This document shows, piece after piece, positions 51,237 to 60,500 of a stretch of DNA of 64,000 nt. Below the pieces are notes generated by a model, which was not told the origin of the DNA, did not search any database, and saw only the letters and a list, made by a program, of their open reading frames with translations. Every line of letters starts with the position of its first letter. The stretch's first letter is position 1. Position numbers and translations under genes: made by a program. This DNA is from Gammaproteobacteria bacterium (GTDB lineage Bacteria > Pseudomonadota > Gammaproteobacteria > UBA5861). Location: the NCBI GenBank assembly GCA_022360445.1, contig JAKSCV010000068.1:1-64000 (forward strand), written 5' to 3'.

Positions 51237-53069
51237 ATGCATATCCATCAACTATCTGACCAACTGATTAATCAGATTGCCGCAGGTGAAGTGATTGAGC
51301 GGCCATCCTCCGTCGTGAAAGAGCTGGTGGAAAACAGCCTGGATGCGGGTGCCAGTGAAATAGTGATTGACCTGGCCCAAGGAGGCACCAGCCGAATTCG
51401 AGTGCGAGACAATGGCTGTGGTATCGCCCAGGAAGATATACCATTGGCCCTTTCCCGTCATGCGACAAGCAAAATCCAAACGTTGGATGATCTGGAGTCC
51501 GTTGCCAGTCTCGGTTTCCGGGGCGAAGCGCTATCGAGTATTGCTTCGGTCTCCCGGCTCACGCTCAGCACGTGTGTGGCAGGGGCGTCGCAAGGTTGGC
51601 AAGTCAGTTATGATGCTGGCGTTTCTGATGAACAGCCAGTAGCCCACCCTCAAGGCAGCACCCTTGATGTACGGGACCTGTTCTTCAATGTGCCTGCCCG
51701 GCGAAAGTTTCTACGCGCTGAAAAAACAGAACTGAAACACATCGAAACCTTGCTCAAACGGATGGGTTTAAGTTATTTCGATGTGGACTTTAAACTGACT
51801 CACAATGGCAAGCCGGTCTACCATTGGCGCGCGGTTGACAAAGCCTCAGAGTATCCCGCGCGTTTGCAATCTGTTTGTGGCCAGGCCTTTGTTGAAAATG
51901 CGTTTATTATCGAGCGGGAGAGCGCCGGTCTCAAGCTTCATGGCTGGGTGGCGCAACCGACCTTTTCACGAAGCCAGGCAGATATGCAGTATTTTTATGT
52001 CAACGGTCGAGCGGTGCGGGACAAAGTCGTAGCGCATGCCGTGCGGCAGGCGTTTGGGGACGTGTTGTACCATGGTCGTCACCCCGCATTTGTGCTCTTT
52101 TTGGAGCTTGATCCAACAACGGTCGATGTCAACGTGCACCCAGCAAAAGCCGAAGTACGTTTTCGTGACAGCCGGCTCGTGCATGATTTTATCTACCAGA
52201 CACTCCATCGGGCCATTGCTGAGCTTCGGCCAGGCGATGGATCTACCACGGCACCTTCCGGGTTCGTGGATAAACTGCACACTGCGGCAACCCGTGTCGA
52301 AGCAGACCGAACAGATCGCTCAACAGGGGAATATCATGCAAACCCCCGGCAAAACGCCATTGCGCTTGAGCTTAACGATGCGACCGCAGCTTATCGAAAA
52401 CTCTACGGTTTTGACCGGCCAAGCCCTGTCACAGACAGGGGGGATCTCGATATCTCTTCCCCAGATATTTCAGCCAGTGAGGTTCCTCCTTTAGGGTTTG
52501 CCCTGGCGCAACTGCACGGCCTTTTTGTTCTGGCGCAAAATAAAGAAGGTTTGATCATTGTCGACACACACGCCGCTCATGAGCGAATCACCTATGAGCG
52601 GATGAAAACCGCTTATGAGCAAGAAGGCCGGATACTACAACAACCGCTGTTGGTACCGGTTACCCTGCATGTTAGTGAGCGGGAAGTGCAGATCGTCGAG
52701 GAAGGAAAAGTGACTTTTGAGACAATGGGGTTTGAGGTCTCACCCTCGGGGCCTGAGTCCATCATCATTCGCCAGATACCGGCCATTTTGCAGGGGGCAG
52801 ACGTTGCTAGCCTGATCAGAGATATCGTGTCCGACTTCCTCACGCATGGGCGCTCCAACCGGCTGGAGACTGCCGTTAATGAAATGCTGGCCTCAATGGC
52901 TTGCTATGGCTCTGTTCGCGCTAATCGCAAACTCGCCATTGCAGAAATGAACGCGTTACTTCGGGATATGGAGACCACGGAACGGAGTGGTCAATGCAAT
53001 CACGGGCGGCCAACCTGGGTGCAACTCAGTATCGCCCAACTTGACCAGCTGTTCCTTCGTGGGCAGTGA
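51237..53069 (+). CDS. mutL: DNA mismatch repair protein MutL
   Basis: 610-residue GHKL ATPase that links MutS to MutH or to the endonuclease step in mismatch repair. ATPase motifs are VVKELVENSLDAGA, DNGCGI, HATSKI and GFRGEALSSIASV. The family signature VDVNVHPAKAEVRF is at about 300. No DQHA(X)2E(X)4E endonuclease motif is visible in the C-terminal half (VDTHAAHERITYERM is there instead), as in MutH-type Gammaproteobacteria. It is 13 bases upstream of miaA. Confidence 0.97.
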   Translation: MHIHQLSDQLINQIAAGEVIERPSSVVKELVENSLDAGASEIVIDLAQGGTSRIRVRDNGCGIAQEDIPLALSRHATSKIQTLDDLESVASLGFRGEALSSIASVSRLTLSTCVAGASQGWQVSYDAGVSDEQPVAHPQGSTLDVRDLFFNVPARRKFLRAEKTELKHIETLLKRMGLSYFDVDFKLTHNGKPVYHWRAVDKASEYPARLQSVCGQAFVENAFIIERESAGLKLHGWVAQPTFSRSQADMQYFYVNGRAVRDKVVAHAVRQAFGDVLYHGRHPAFVLFLELDPTTVDVNVHPAKAEVRFRDSRLVHDFIYQTLHRAIAELRPGDGSTTAPSGFVDKLHTAATRVEADRTDRSTGEYHANPRQNAIALELNDATAAYRKLYGFDRPSPVTDRGDLDISSPDISASEVPPLGFALAQLHGLFVLAQNKEGLIIVDTHAAHERITYERMKTAYEQEGRILQQPLLVPVTLHVSEREVQIVEEGKVTFETMGFEVSPSGPESIIIRQIPAILQGADVASLIRDIVSDFLTHGRSNRLETAVNEMLASMACYGSVRANRKLAIAEMNALLRDMETTERSGQCNHGRPTWVQLSIAQLDQLFLRGQ

Positions 53070-53082
53070 CGACAGCAGCCCG

Positions 53083-54024
53083 ATGAATACCGATCATACG
53101 GCACCCAGTGTCATATGCCTGATGGGGCCAACCGCTTCAGGGAAAACGGATCTGGCAGTCCGCCTGGTTGAAACATTTCCCTGCGAAATCGTGAGTGTGG
53201 ATTCGGCGCTGGTCTATAAAGGGATGGATATCGGTACGGCAAAACCGGACGAAGCGTTATTAAAAAAAGCACCGCACCGCCTGATCAACCTTATCGAACC
53301 AGAAGAAAGCTACTCCGTTGCACGCTTTCAAAAAGATGCCTACTGGGAAATCCAAGCCATTCACCAACAAGGGAAAATACCGCTTCTAGTGGGTGGCACG
53401 ATGATGTATTTCAACGCCTTGATGAACGGATTGGCCCAGCTACCCGATGCGGACCCAGAAGTCCGGGCAGATTTGGACAAGCAAGCTCTCCGGCATGGCC
53501 TACACACCTTGCACAAACAGCTAGCCACGATTGATCCTCATGCGGCGGCACGCATACACCCCAATGACTCGCAGCGTATACAAAGAGCAATCGAGGTCTG
53601 GCGAATTACCGGTCAAAGTCTCACAGCATTACAAGCTAAAGCGCAGGCTCAAATGCCGCCCTACCGGTTCGTTCAGTTTGGCATTGCGCCCGCTGACCGG
53701 AAAATACTGCACGAACGTATTGCAAAGCGTTTTCACCAAATGCTCGAGCAAGGTTTTGTCAGCGAAGTCGAGGCACTGAGAAGACACTCTTCCCTGGATA
53801 AAACCATGCCTTCCATGCGGTGTGTTGGCTATCGACAAATATGGGATTACTTAGAAGGCATTGGCAGCTACGATGAGATGCGCCAGAAGGGAATTGTTGC
53901 CACTCGCCAACTTGCTAAACGCCAATTAACTTGGCTGAGATCCATGTCAGAGCTGCATTGGCTTCAACTCGAAGAACCCATAGAAAAAACGCTGGAGATC
54001 ATTCAAACCCGCGTTTTTGATTGA
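53083..54024 (+). CDS. miaA: tRNA dimethylallyltransferase
   Basis: 313-residue enzyme that adds the dimethylallyl group to A37 of tRNAs reading UNN codons. P-loop GPTASGKTDLAV, DSALVYKGMDIGTAKP, GGTMMYFNALMNGL and the C-terminal TRQLAKRQLTWLR are all typical. The start at 53083 avoids a long overlap with mutL. In most Gammaproteobacteria miaA is followed by hfq; here an initiator tRNA follows instead. Confidence 0.96.
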   Translation: MNTDHTAPSVICLMGPTASGKTDLAVRLVETFPCEIVSVDSALVYKGMDIGTAKPDEALLKKAPHRLINLIEPEESYSVARFQKDAYWEIQAIHQQGKIPLLVGGTMMYFNALMNGLAQLPDADPEVRADLDKQALRHGLHTLHKQLATIDPHAAARIHPNDSQRIQRAIEVWRITGQSLTALQAKAQAQMPPYRFVQFGIAPADRKILHERIAKRFHQMLEQGFVSEVEALRRHSSLDKTMPSMRCVGYRQIWDYLEGIGSYDEMRQKGIVATRQLAKRQLTWLRSMSELHWLQLEEPIEKTLEIIQTRVFD

Positions 54025-54032
54025 AAGGAGCC

Positions 54033-54061
54033 TTGCGTAAAAAACTAGGCGTTGCTATAAT
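54033..54061 (+). promoter_or_regulatory. Promoter of the initiator tRNA gene
   Basis: TTGCGT (54033-54038), exactly 17 bases, then a perfect TATAAT (54056-54061). The tRNA begins 15 bases downstream. The -35 is imperfect, but spacing and -10 are ideal. Confidence 0.75.
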
Positions 54062-54075
54062 CCCCTCTTGCCTGA

Positions 54076-54152
54076 TGCGGGGTGGAGCAGTCTGGCAGCT
54101 CGTCGGGCTCATAACCCGAAGGTCGCAGGTTCAAATCCTGCCCCCGCTACCA
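54076..54152 (+). tRNA. Initiator tRNA-fMet (anticodon CAT)
   Basis: 77-base tRNA with encoded CCA. Anticodon loop CTCATAA gives CAT. Initiator features are visible: three G-C pairs in the anticodon stem (GGG/CCC) and no Watson-Crick pair at position 1-72 (T opposite T). It is a single copy in this window. Confidence 0.96.
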
Positions 54153-54185
54153 AGTCACCTTCGAGTGACAGACCAGGAATCCATA

Positions 54186-54220
54186 AAAGTCAGTTAGATT
54201 ACGTCTTTCTGGCTTTTTAT
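54186..54220 (+). terminator. Likely terminator of the initiator tRNA transcript
   Basis: AAAGTCAG (54186-54193) pairs with CTGGCTTT (54209-54216) with one G-T pair and a 15-base loop, followed by TTAT. It begins 34 bases after the CCA end. The loop is large, so strength is uncertain. Confidence 0.45.
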
Positions 54221-54347
54221 TGCACGGTCGTGTTTCTTAAGAAATCAATGAGGGAATATCCAGGTCGTTTGTTCATAGGCTAAGTTTCTCAAGAAAGATA
54301 GCCTCCGACAAAGCTGGGGCGATTCACTACGTAAGATTTTATTTTTG

Positions 54348-55043
54348 TTATTGTTTCATTTTTCTCTCATTAAGCAATATATTTACATGCTCAACAGCAA
54401 TTTTTAATAGTGCATTAGGCCCGTTTAAATTCAGCTTATTACAAATATTGGAGCGATGATTTTGGACGGTTCGATGGCTGATCTTAAGAATCCCCCCAAT
54501 TTCCTTGCTGGTTTTTCCCTGTTGTAAAAGATAGAGAATATTTTTTTCCTGGTCAGTTAAAACAGAAAAGTCTGGCTCGTCCTTAACCAGAGGTTGGCTA
54601 ATAATGCCAGAGGAGTAGCTCTTTAAATTGTCATTGATCGATTTGCTGACGTGAAATTTATTTTTTTGAGCGAGCTGGATACAGGTTTTGATTTCTTCCT
54701 CATCTTCTGACTTTGCGATGTAAGCATCTGCACCAAACTCACGCGCCCGATGAGCAAACAGATGGTCTTCGTGCATACTGATGAAAACAAAAAGGCTTTC
54801 CAAACACAAGGATTTACATGCTTTTACGATATCGAAACCTGATAAATCGGGCAGTTCAATGTCAATGGTAATCAGGCTTGGATGAAGCATCTTTGCTGCG
54901 CTGATTCCAGACCTCCCACTTGTTTCCAAAAAAACCTCTGAATATCCTAAGTCTAATAAGATAGCCTCCAGGCTTTTACTGAATAGAGGGTGATCCTCAA
55001 TGATAATGGCTGTTTTTTTTCGGGATGTTTTTTTTGTGGACAT
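54348..55043 (-). CDS. LuxR/NarL-type response regulator
   Basis: 231-residue response regulator. The receiver domain has the acidic pair IIEDHP (Glu16/Asp17), the phospho-acceptor Asp61 in LITIDIELPD and the conserved Lys in YIAKSEDEEE. A LuxR-type helix-turn-helix follows at about 160-225 (LTDQEKNILYLLQQGKTSKEIGGILKISHRTVQNH). It starts six bases after the histidine kinase gene ends, so the kinase is its obvious partner. Base composition is clearly more AT-rich than in the mutL-miaA block. Confidence 0.93.
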   Translation of the reverse strand: MSTKKTSRKKTAIIIEDHPLFSKSLEAILLDLGYSEVFLETSGRSGISAAKMLHPSLITIDIELPDLSGFDIVKACKSLCLESLFVFISMHEDHLFAHRAREFGADAYIAKSEDEEEIKTCIQLAQKNKFHVSKSINDNLKSYSSGIISQPLVKDEPDFSVLTDQEKNILYLLQQGKTSKEIGGILKISHRTVQNHRSNICNKLNLNGPNALLKIAVEHVNILLNERKMKQ

Positions 55044-55049
55044 ACTTAC

Positions 55050-56870
55050 TTACAAAGGTACATAGACGCTGACTTCGGTACCTTGCTTTTCTGATGAATG
55101 AATGCTCACCTTTCCTCTGAATAACTCAAGGTTGTCTTTAATCATACGGTGCCCCAGGCCTTCGCTATAATTAGTTTTTTCGAACCCCATTCCATCATCT
55201 TTAACATATAAGGTTACAGATTTTCCATTTGCGTTATCTTCTTTTAGTAAACGTACGATAACCTCCGATGCGTGAGAGTGCTTAATGATATTACTCAAGA
55301 GTTCTTGCAAAGCGTAAAATAACTCAAACTCGACTTCTGTCGGCAGCTTCACACTCTCAATAGCAACCATATGATCGATATCCGTGTCTTCAAAAGTATT
55401 CTTGACAAGGTTCTCGATAGCCATTGGTAGCCCAAGTTGTTCGAGATGGAACGGGTGAAAAAGATGAGATATGTCACGAATTTTTTTAGCTGTCGAATTG
55501 ATAGAAGCCAATAACTCATCAACTTTATAATTTTCTGGAAGCTTTTTTAGCTTATTTTTAATGATTAGAAGGTCGTGTCCCACGCTATCGTGCAAAAGCT
55601 TTCCAAGCCTGTTTTTTTCCCTTTCCCTTTCGTTAATTAGGTCTTTATAAAATCTTTTTTGAATCGTACTTTTTTCAGTGATCAATGCGATATTTCTGAT
55701 TTTTATTAAGTTTACTCTATATGCCATGCCAATAGATAAGAGTAAGGCTTCAAAAACAATTGCGATCTCCATCATATGTTGGGATAGGAAGCTGGCCTCG
55801 ATTATTTTATTTTGTTGGAAAAGGGCCAGGATTATACCAAAAAAAAGTAAAATATAGCTGGTTGCCATGTAAGCAGCGGGCCAGTCCCTGTTTATTGTTC
55901 GTTTAATTGAAATGTAAAGAACCAGAGATATATTAATAAATGAAAGAATATGTAATGAGTTTTGGACAAAAATATAGTTTTCTAGAAAAAGAAAAGGGAT
56001 GAAAGCAAGTGGTATTGATGAAAAAAAATTCATTGTCTTTCGTGTCTTTGGGTATACTTCTTTTATAGATAAATAGTTGATGGCAAATAAAGGTAAGAAA
56101 AAATTAGTCAATGCAATAGAAGATAGCGCGATGACGGTTGTTTCTTGAGAGTTCGGCCAAAAAATCTGTTGGCCTAACCCTGTAATCGAAAGTTGGACAA
56201 GTGAAAACATGGTGATGTAGAGTACATAGTAAAAGTAACTTATGTCTTTCATGAATAAGTAAATGAATAAGTTGCTTAACACCAATGCGGAGAGCATTGA
56301 AAATATGGCTGTGTAATAAATTTTACTAAATGTTATTTCTTTATGAAGATTTTCTTGGTTGATTATTTTTAAAGGGAAAATAAGTGGGCTATATGTTGTT
56401 ATTTTTGCATAGATAGTGTCTTCTGGATTGTTACCCAAAGGTACTGTTGGTATCCTGTAATTGACAGGCCAATTAGAAAATTTTGTACTGTCTCCAACAT
56501 TATAATTCTTCCATGCCTGATGGTTTGTTTCTTTTATATAGAATTCAACTTTATCAATATTTGGGAAATCAACTTTCAAAAACCAATTTTTATTATTCAT
56601 CATTTTTTTTATCGGTAATTGAATTTTTGCCCAATAAATATTTTTCCCATAAATGTACTTTGGGTGCTTTGAAAAACTGTCACTCTCTAACGAGCTAACC
56701 TTGTCAAAGGTTAACTCATGATGGGGGGGTTCCAAATAAGAAATAATTGGGGTTATTTCTGAATTTAAGTCGTTGTTAGTGGCAAAAGAGAGTGACGGAA
56801 AGGTCAGTATTAATATCAACGCGGTGATCAGCATTATATCTACTAAGCCGAATATTTTATTTTCTGACAT
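55050..56870 (-). CDS. 7TM-DISM sensor histidine kinase (HisKA_3)
   Basis: 606-residue membrane sensor kinase. Order: signal peptide or first helix (1-30), a periplasmic 7TMR-DISMED2-type carbohydrate-binding-like domain (about 35-180, GKNIYWAKIQLPIK...NIDKVEFYI), seven membrane helices (about 185-395), a short coiled coil, the HisKA_3 dimerisation domain with phospho-acceptor His427 in KLLHDSVGHDL, and a HATPase domain (LLSNIIKHSHASE, DDGMGFE, GLGHRMIKDN). Such sensors often detect carbohydrates or other small ligands outside. It is divergent to the giant exoprotein gene, which could be a target; that is inferred from position only. Confidence 0.93.
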   Translation of the reverse strand: MSENKIFGLVDIMLITALILILTFPSLSFATNNDLNSEITPIISYLEPPHHELTFDKVSSLESDSFSKHPKYIYGKNIYWAKIQLPIKKMMNNKNWFLKVDFPNIDKVEFYIKETNHQAWKNYNVGDSTKFSNWPVNYRIPTVPLGNNPEDTIYAKITTYSPLIFPLKIINQENLHKEITFSKIYYTAIFSMLSALVLSNLFIYLFMKDISYFYYVLYITMFSLVQLSITGLGQQIFWPNSQETTVIALSSIALTNFFLPLFAINYLSIKEVYPKTRKTMNFFSSIPLAFIPFLFLENYIFVQNSLHILSFINISLVLYISIKRTINRDWPAAYMATSYILLFFGIILALFQQNKIIEASFLSQHMMEIAIVFEALLLSIGMAYRVNLIKIRNIALITEKSTIQKRFYKDLINEREREKNRLGKLLHDSVGHDLLIIKNKLKKLPENYKVDELLASINSTAKKIRDISHLFHPFHLEQLGLPMAIENLVKNTFEDTDIDHMVAIESVKLPTEVEFELFYALQELLSNIIKHSHASEVIVRLLKEDNANGKSVTLYVKDDGMGFEKTNYSEGLGHRMIKDNLELFRGKVSIHSSEKQGTEVSVYVPL

Positions 56871-56879
56871 TCAGAATTC

Positions 56880-57246
56880 TTAGCCACGCGCGACGGTTTT
56901 TTTTGAAGCATTTTCATATGAGATAGCATCTTGTTCATGTTGGCTGTCATTGCACACGTCTGTCTCACCACCCCAATAGATCAGGCGCTTTATCAATGAT
57001 TAACATTTGGGTCAGTTTCTCTTGATCTGGTGAGAGATGTCGACCGTCACCAATATGACGGCCATCACAGTTTACCTTAAGATTTTTCTTATCCGGCTTT
57101 AGCCAGCGGCCAGCAGTGTCAAGAACACCAACTTGTTCACCAGTTTCTGCGCGTGTCATACCCAGCTGTTGAAGCTTACGAGTCTGACGGCGTTTCTCTT
57201 CAATTAACACTCTCGGTAAATTTCTTGTGTCTATTTTTTCATCCAT
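56880..57246 (-). pseudogene. Broken IS630-family transposase
   Basis: The 5' part (57246-56965) encodes an IS630-type N-terminal helix-turn-helix region: EEKRRQTRKLQQLGMTRAETGEQVGV, GRWLKPDKKNLKV and GDGRHLSPDQEK...IIDKAPD. It then stops. In another frame the next stretch to TAA 56880 reads MNKMLSHMKMLQKKTVARG, which resembles the extreme C-terminus of IS630 transposases. The whole catalytic DDE region is missing. This is a relic with an internal deletion and frameshift. Clear terminal inverted repeats were not found. Confidence 0.75.
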
Positions 57247-57505
57247 AAAATATATATTTATCAAATACTTTTCATTATCTGGGTATTAAAAATAAGTAAA
57301 GCAGGACCAAGAATCATAAACAGAAAATTGCTTTTTAGCAGGTTTTAGAACCATTTCACAATTATTATGTTACTACTAGGTATTTGTACTCATTGAGCAG
57401 AGGGGCTTTGAGGCAGTAGGCTTAATCATACAAGGTTTATTGCTTTACCGACTGGCAAAATTCGATCGTGTACATGATTACTTTATACTGTTTTTGGGGA
57501 ATAAA

Positions 57506-60500
57506 ATGGGCTTTTTCTGGAAATTATTTGTTAGCTTGATTGGCCTTACGGCATTTATTAATCCTTTGTTTGCGAATCCTATTTACTATGAGACTGTTGC
57601 GATTGGATCTGATCGATTTGAGTATCACTACACGGTTGATAACCAGACGGGGACAGTCATAGATGAGTTTACGGTTTGGTTTGATTTAGGGCTCTATGAC
57701 AATCTGCAAATTACGGGAAACCCTGCGGGTTGGGATGGTCTGGAAGCCCAACCAGACCCTTGGCTGCCGGATGATGGCTTTGCTGATTGGTTGGGTTTTG
57801 CTGATGTGCTTGGCCCGGGGGAAACACTGGATGGCTTTTCTGTATCATTTGACTGGCTCGGGAGTGGTGATCCGGGTGAACAGTTTTTTGAGATCGTCGA
57901 TTCTCTAACGTTGAACGTAGTGAGTGATGGCCTTACCGAGTTACTCTCACAGCCGCCGGTTACCGATGTGCCAGAACCTCCAACTTGGGCGTTGCTGAGT
58001 GTGTTACTTTTATTGCTGATTGGCTCTCGCTGGAAAAAGTTTTCTAAACCGCTTGTCGGCTTGCTAGTCAGCCCAGTGTTTTTTTTTGTCCTGCCGACAG
58101 TAAACGCTGACACCTCAGGCATTCAAGTAACGGATCGTCAACTCGTTGCCAAGCAACGAGCTGGGCGCACCAGTTTTAACTACAGCTATCAACTTACAGT
58201 CACTAATAGCGGTGAGCCGCTGACCAATGTGGTGGCAACTGTCACCAGCAGCTCGCCGCATACCGTCATTCTGGATGATGAAGTTGTCTTTGGCGATCTT
58301 GATTCAGGCGAAGTAACAAGCCCTGATACCTTTACTTTCCAACAAAACAGGCGAGTAAGCTTCGACCCCGGTGTGCTCATTTGGAGTTTTACAGCCGACT
58401 CCGTACCCATTGGAGACAACCCGCCCGCGATTACCTCAACACCTCCTGTTTCCGCCAGTGTTGACACAACCTTCAATTATGACGTAGAAGCCACCGATCA
58501 GGACGCAGGAGACAGCCTGAGTTTTGAATTATTGACAGCACCTCCGGGCATGGATATTGACGCAGAAACCGGCCTGATCGAATGGACACCTGCCCACTCC
58601 GGTGCCGTGGATGTTGATGTCCAGGTTTCTGACAGCACAGGTTTAACAGACCGACAAATTTTTTTGGTGACAGTTAATCGGGGTGAGGATGATCAAGCAC
58701 CCAGCATCGTCGCCATCTCTGATCAAATAACCATCGTTGGTCATTCACTACAACTACAGGCTTCAGCAACAGATCCAGAAAACGAGGCTATTCGTTACGG
58801 CTTGGAAGCTGCACCAAGAGGCATGGTGATCAACAGCGTACAGGGCGGCATTCAATGGACACCTGCGGCCGATCAAGTTGGAAGTACAGCAGCGACAGTA
58901 GTTGCCAGTGATCCCGGTGGTCAAACTGCGCGCACCAGTTTTTCTGTAAATGTACTGAGTGAGGCCGTGAATCAACCCCCTGTTATTTCTGCAGTAGCCG
59001 ACCAAACAATCCCCGTGGGTGAAAGCCTGGCGTTGCTACTAAGCGGTAGTGACCCGGATGCCAATGATATTCTTAGTTTCAGCCTCACAGGCGGCCCCGG
59101 TGGATTACAGCTAAACGCTGCGACAGGGACAGTCAATTGGACAGCCAGCAGTGACGCTATTGGCAGCTATGCGCTGGTTGCTGCAGTAACGGATTCAGCA
59201 GGTGCTAGGGCATCAACTGAGTTTAACCTTACTGTCACCGGCACGCCGAAACCACCGGTCGCAATCGGCGACAGCTACATTCTGTCTCAATGGGAAACAC
59301 TAACAGTAAACGCACCGGGTATATTGTGGAATGACACAGATGCTAATAATGACCCTTTATCAGCCAGGAAAATAAGCGACCCGATACTCGGAACGCTGCT
59401 TAGCTTTACCGAGGACGGCGCTTTCAGTTATGACCCTCCGGAAATCCCTTCGATCAGCATAGGTTTACAGCAGCAGTGCATTTACTATGACCGAGGCGGC
59501 TTCAGCAAAGGCATGGCAGTCGGTGATATTGACGCCGATGGTGAGGTCGAAATGGTTGCGGTGTTAACACCCACTACTGGACCTGAGGTGGTGGTGTTGA
59601 ATGGTGACTGTGAGGTGGAAAGCATAGAGCCAGTGGGTGCCGGAGAAGCGATCGGCGAGCCTGAGAGCACTGCCACAGTAACTTTGGTAAATCTGGATGA
59701 CGATGCTGACCTGGAGATTGTCGTACCCTATAGTCGTTGGAATCCGATGGTTGCCACACCCGAGGGTGATAAAAAATACCTGATGGCGTTGAACCGTGAT
59801 GGCTCTGCCGTGTGGCAAAGTGCCACTCGGTTATCTGAATTGCCCAGCTTTTCTGGCAACTCCAATCAAGATGAGGAAATTGGCCCTGTACCTGTCGATC
59901 TTGATGGTGATGGCCAGGTTGAATTATTGCAGGCCTGGACAGCAACCGGCACACATAGCTCGAATAAGCGAGGTGCTGTGGTCGCTTTTGATGGGCGCAC
60001 CGGTAATATACTTTGGGAGTATGTTGGCCCTAAGCAAAGAACTACCGGGTCGCCTGTGCCACCGCGCAATCCTGGTGTGGCCGATCTTGACCTGGATGGT
60101 CGTGTTGAAATTATCTGGAATCACAGCGTATTGAATGCTGATGGCTCCTTAAAGTTTTTGCTGCCTGTTGATGAGTTCTCGACAGGGACTGCGAATTTTC
60201 TCGTGTCGGCCATTGCTAATTTTGATGATGACCCCTATGCTGAAATTGTTGCTTATGATCCGTACAACCACTATGTCTTCGAACACACGGGCGCTTTAAA
60301 GTGGAAGATAGCTCGTTACATGGGGTCCGTGAGCGGTTCAATTCGTGCGTACTCCCTGATCACTGTGGCTCAACTGGATGATGACACGCTGCCGGAATAC
60401 GTGGTGACACGTCGCTATGAGTCTGAAACCTGGGGCTTGTTTGCCTATGACACAGACGGAACAGAGCTTTGGAAGCATTATGACCAGGGCCTATCGATCG

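Noticed and set aside
54128-54347. Possible attachment site at the 3' end of tRNA-fMet
   Set aside because: No second copy of the tRNA 3' end and no integrase gene was seen in the window, so an integrated element at this tRNA is not supported.
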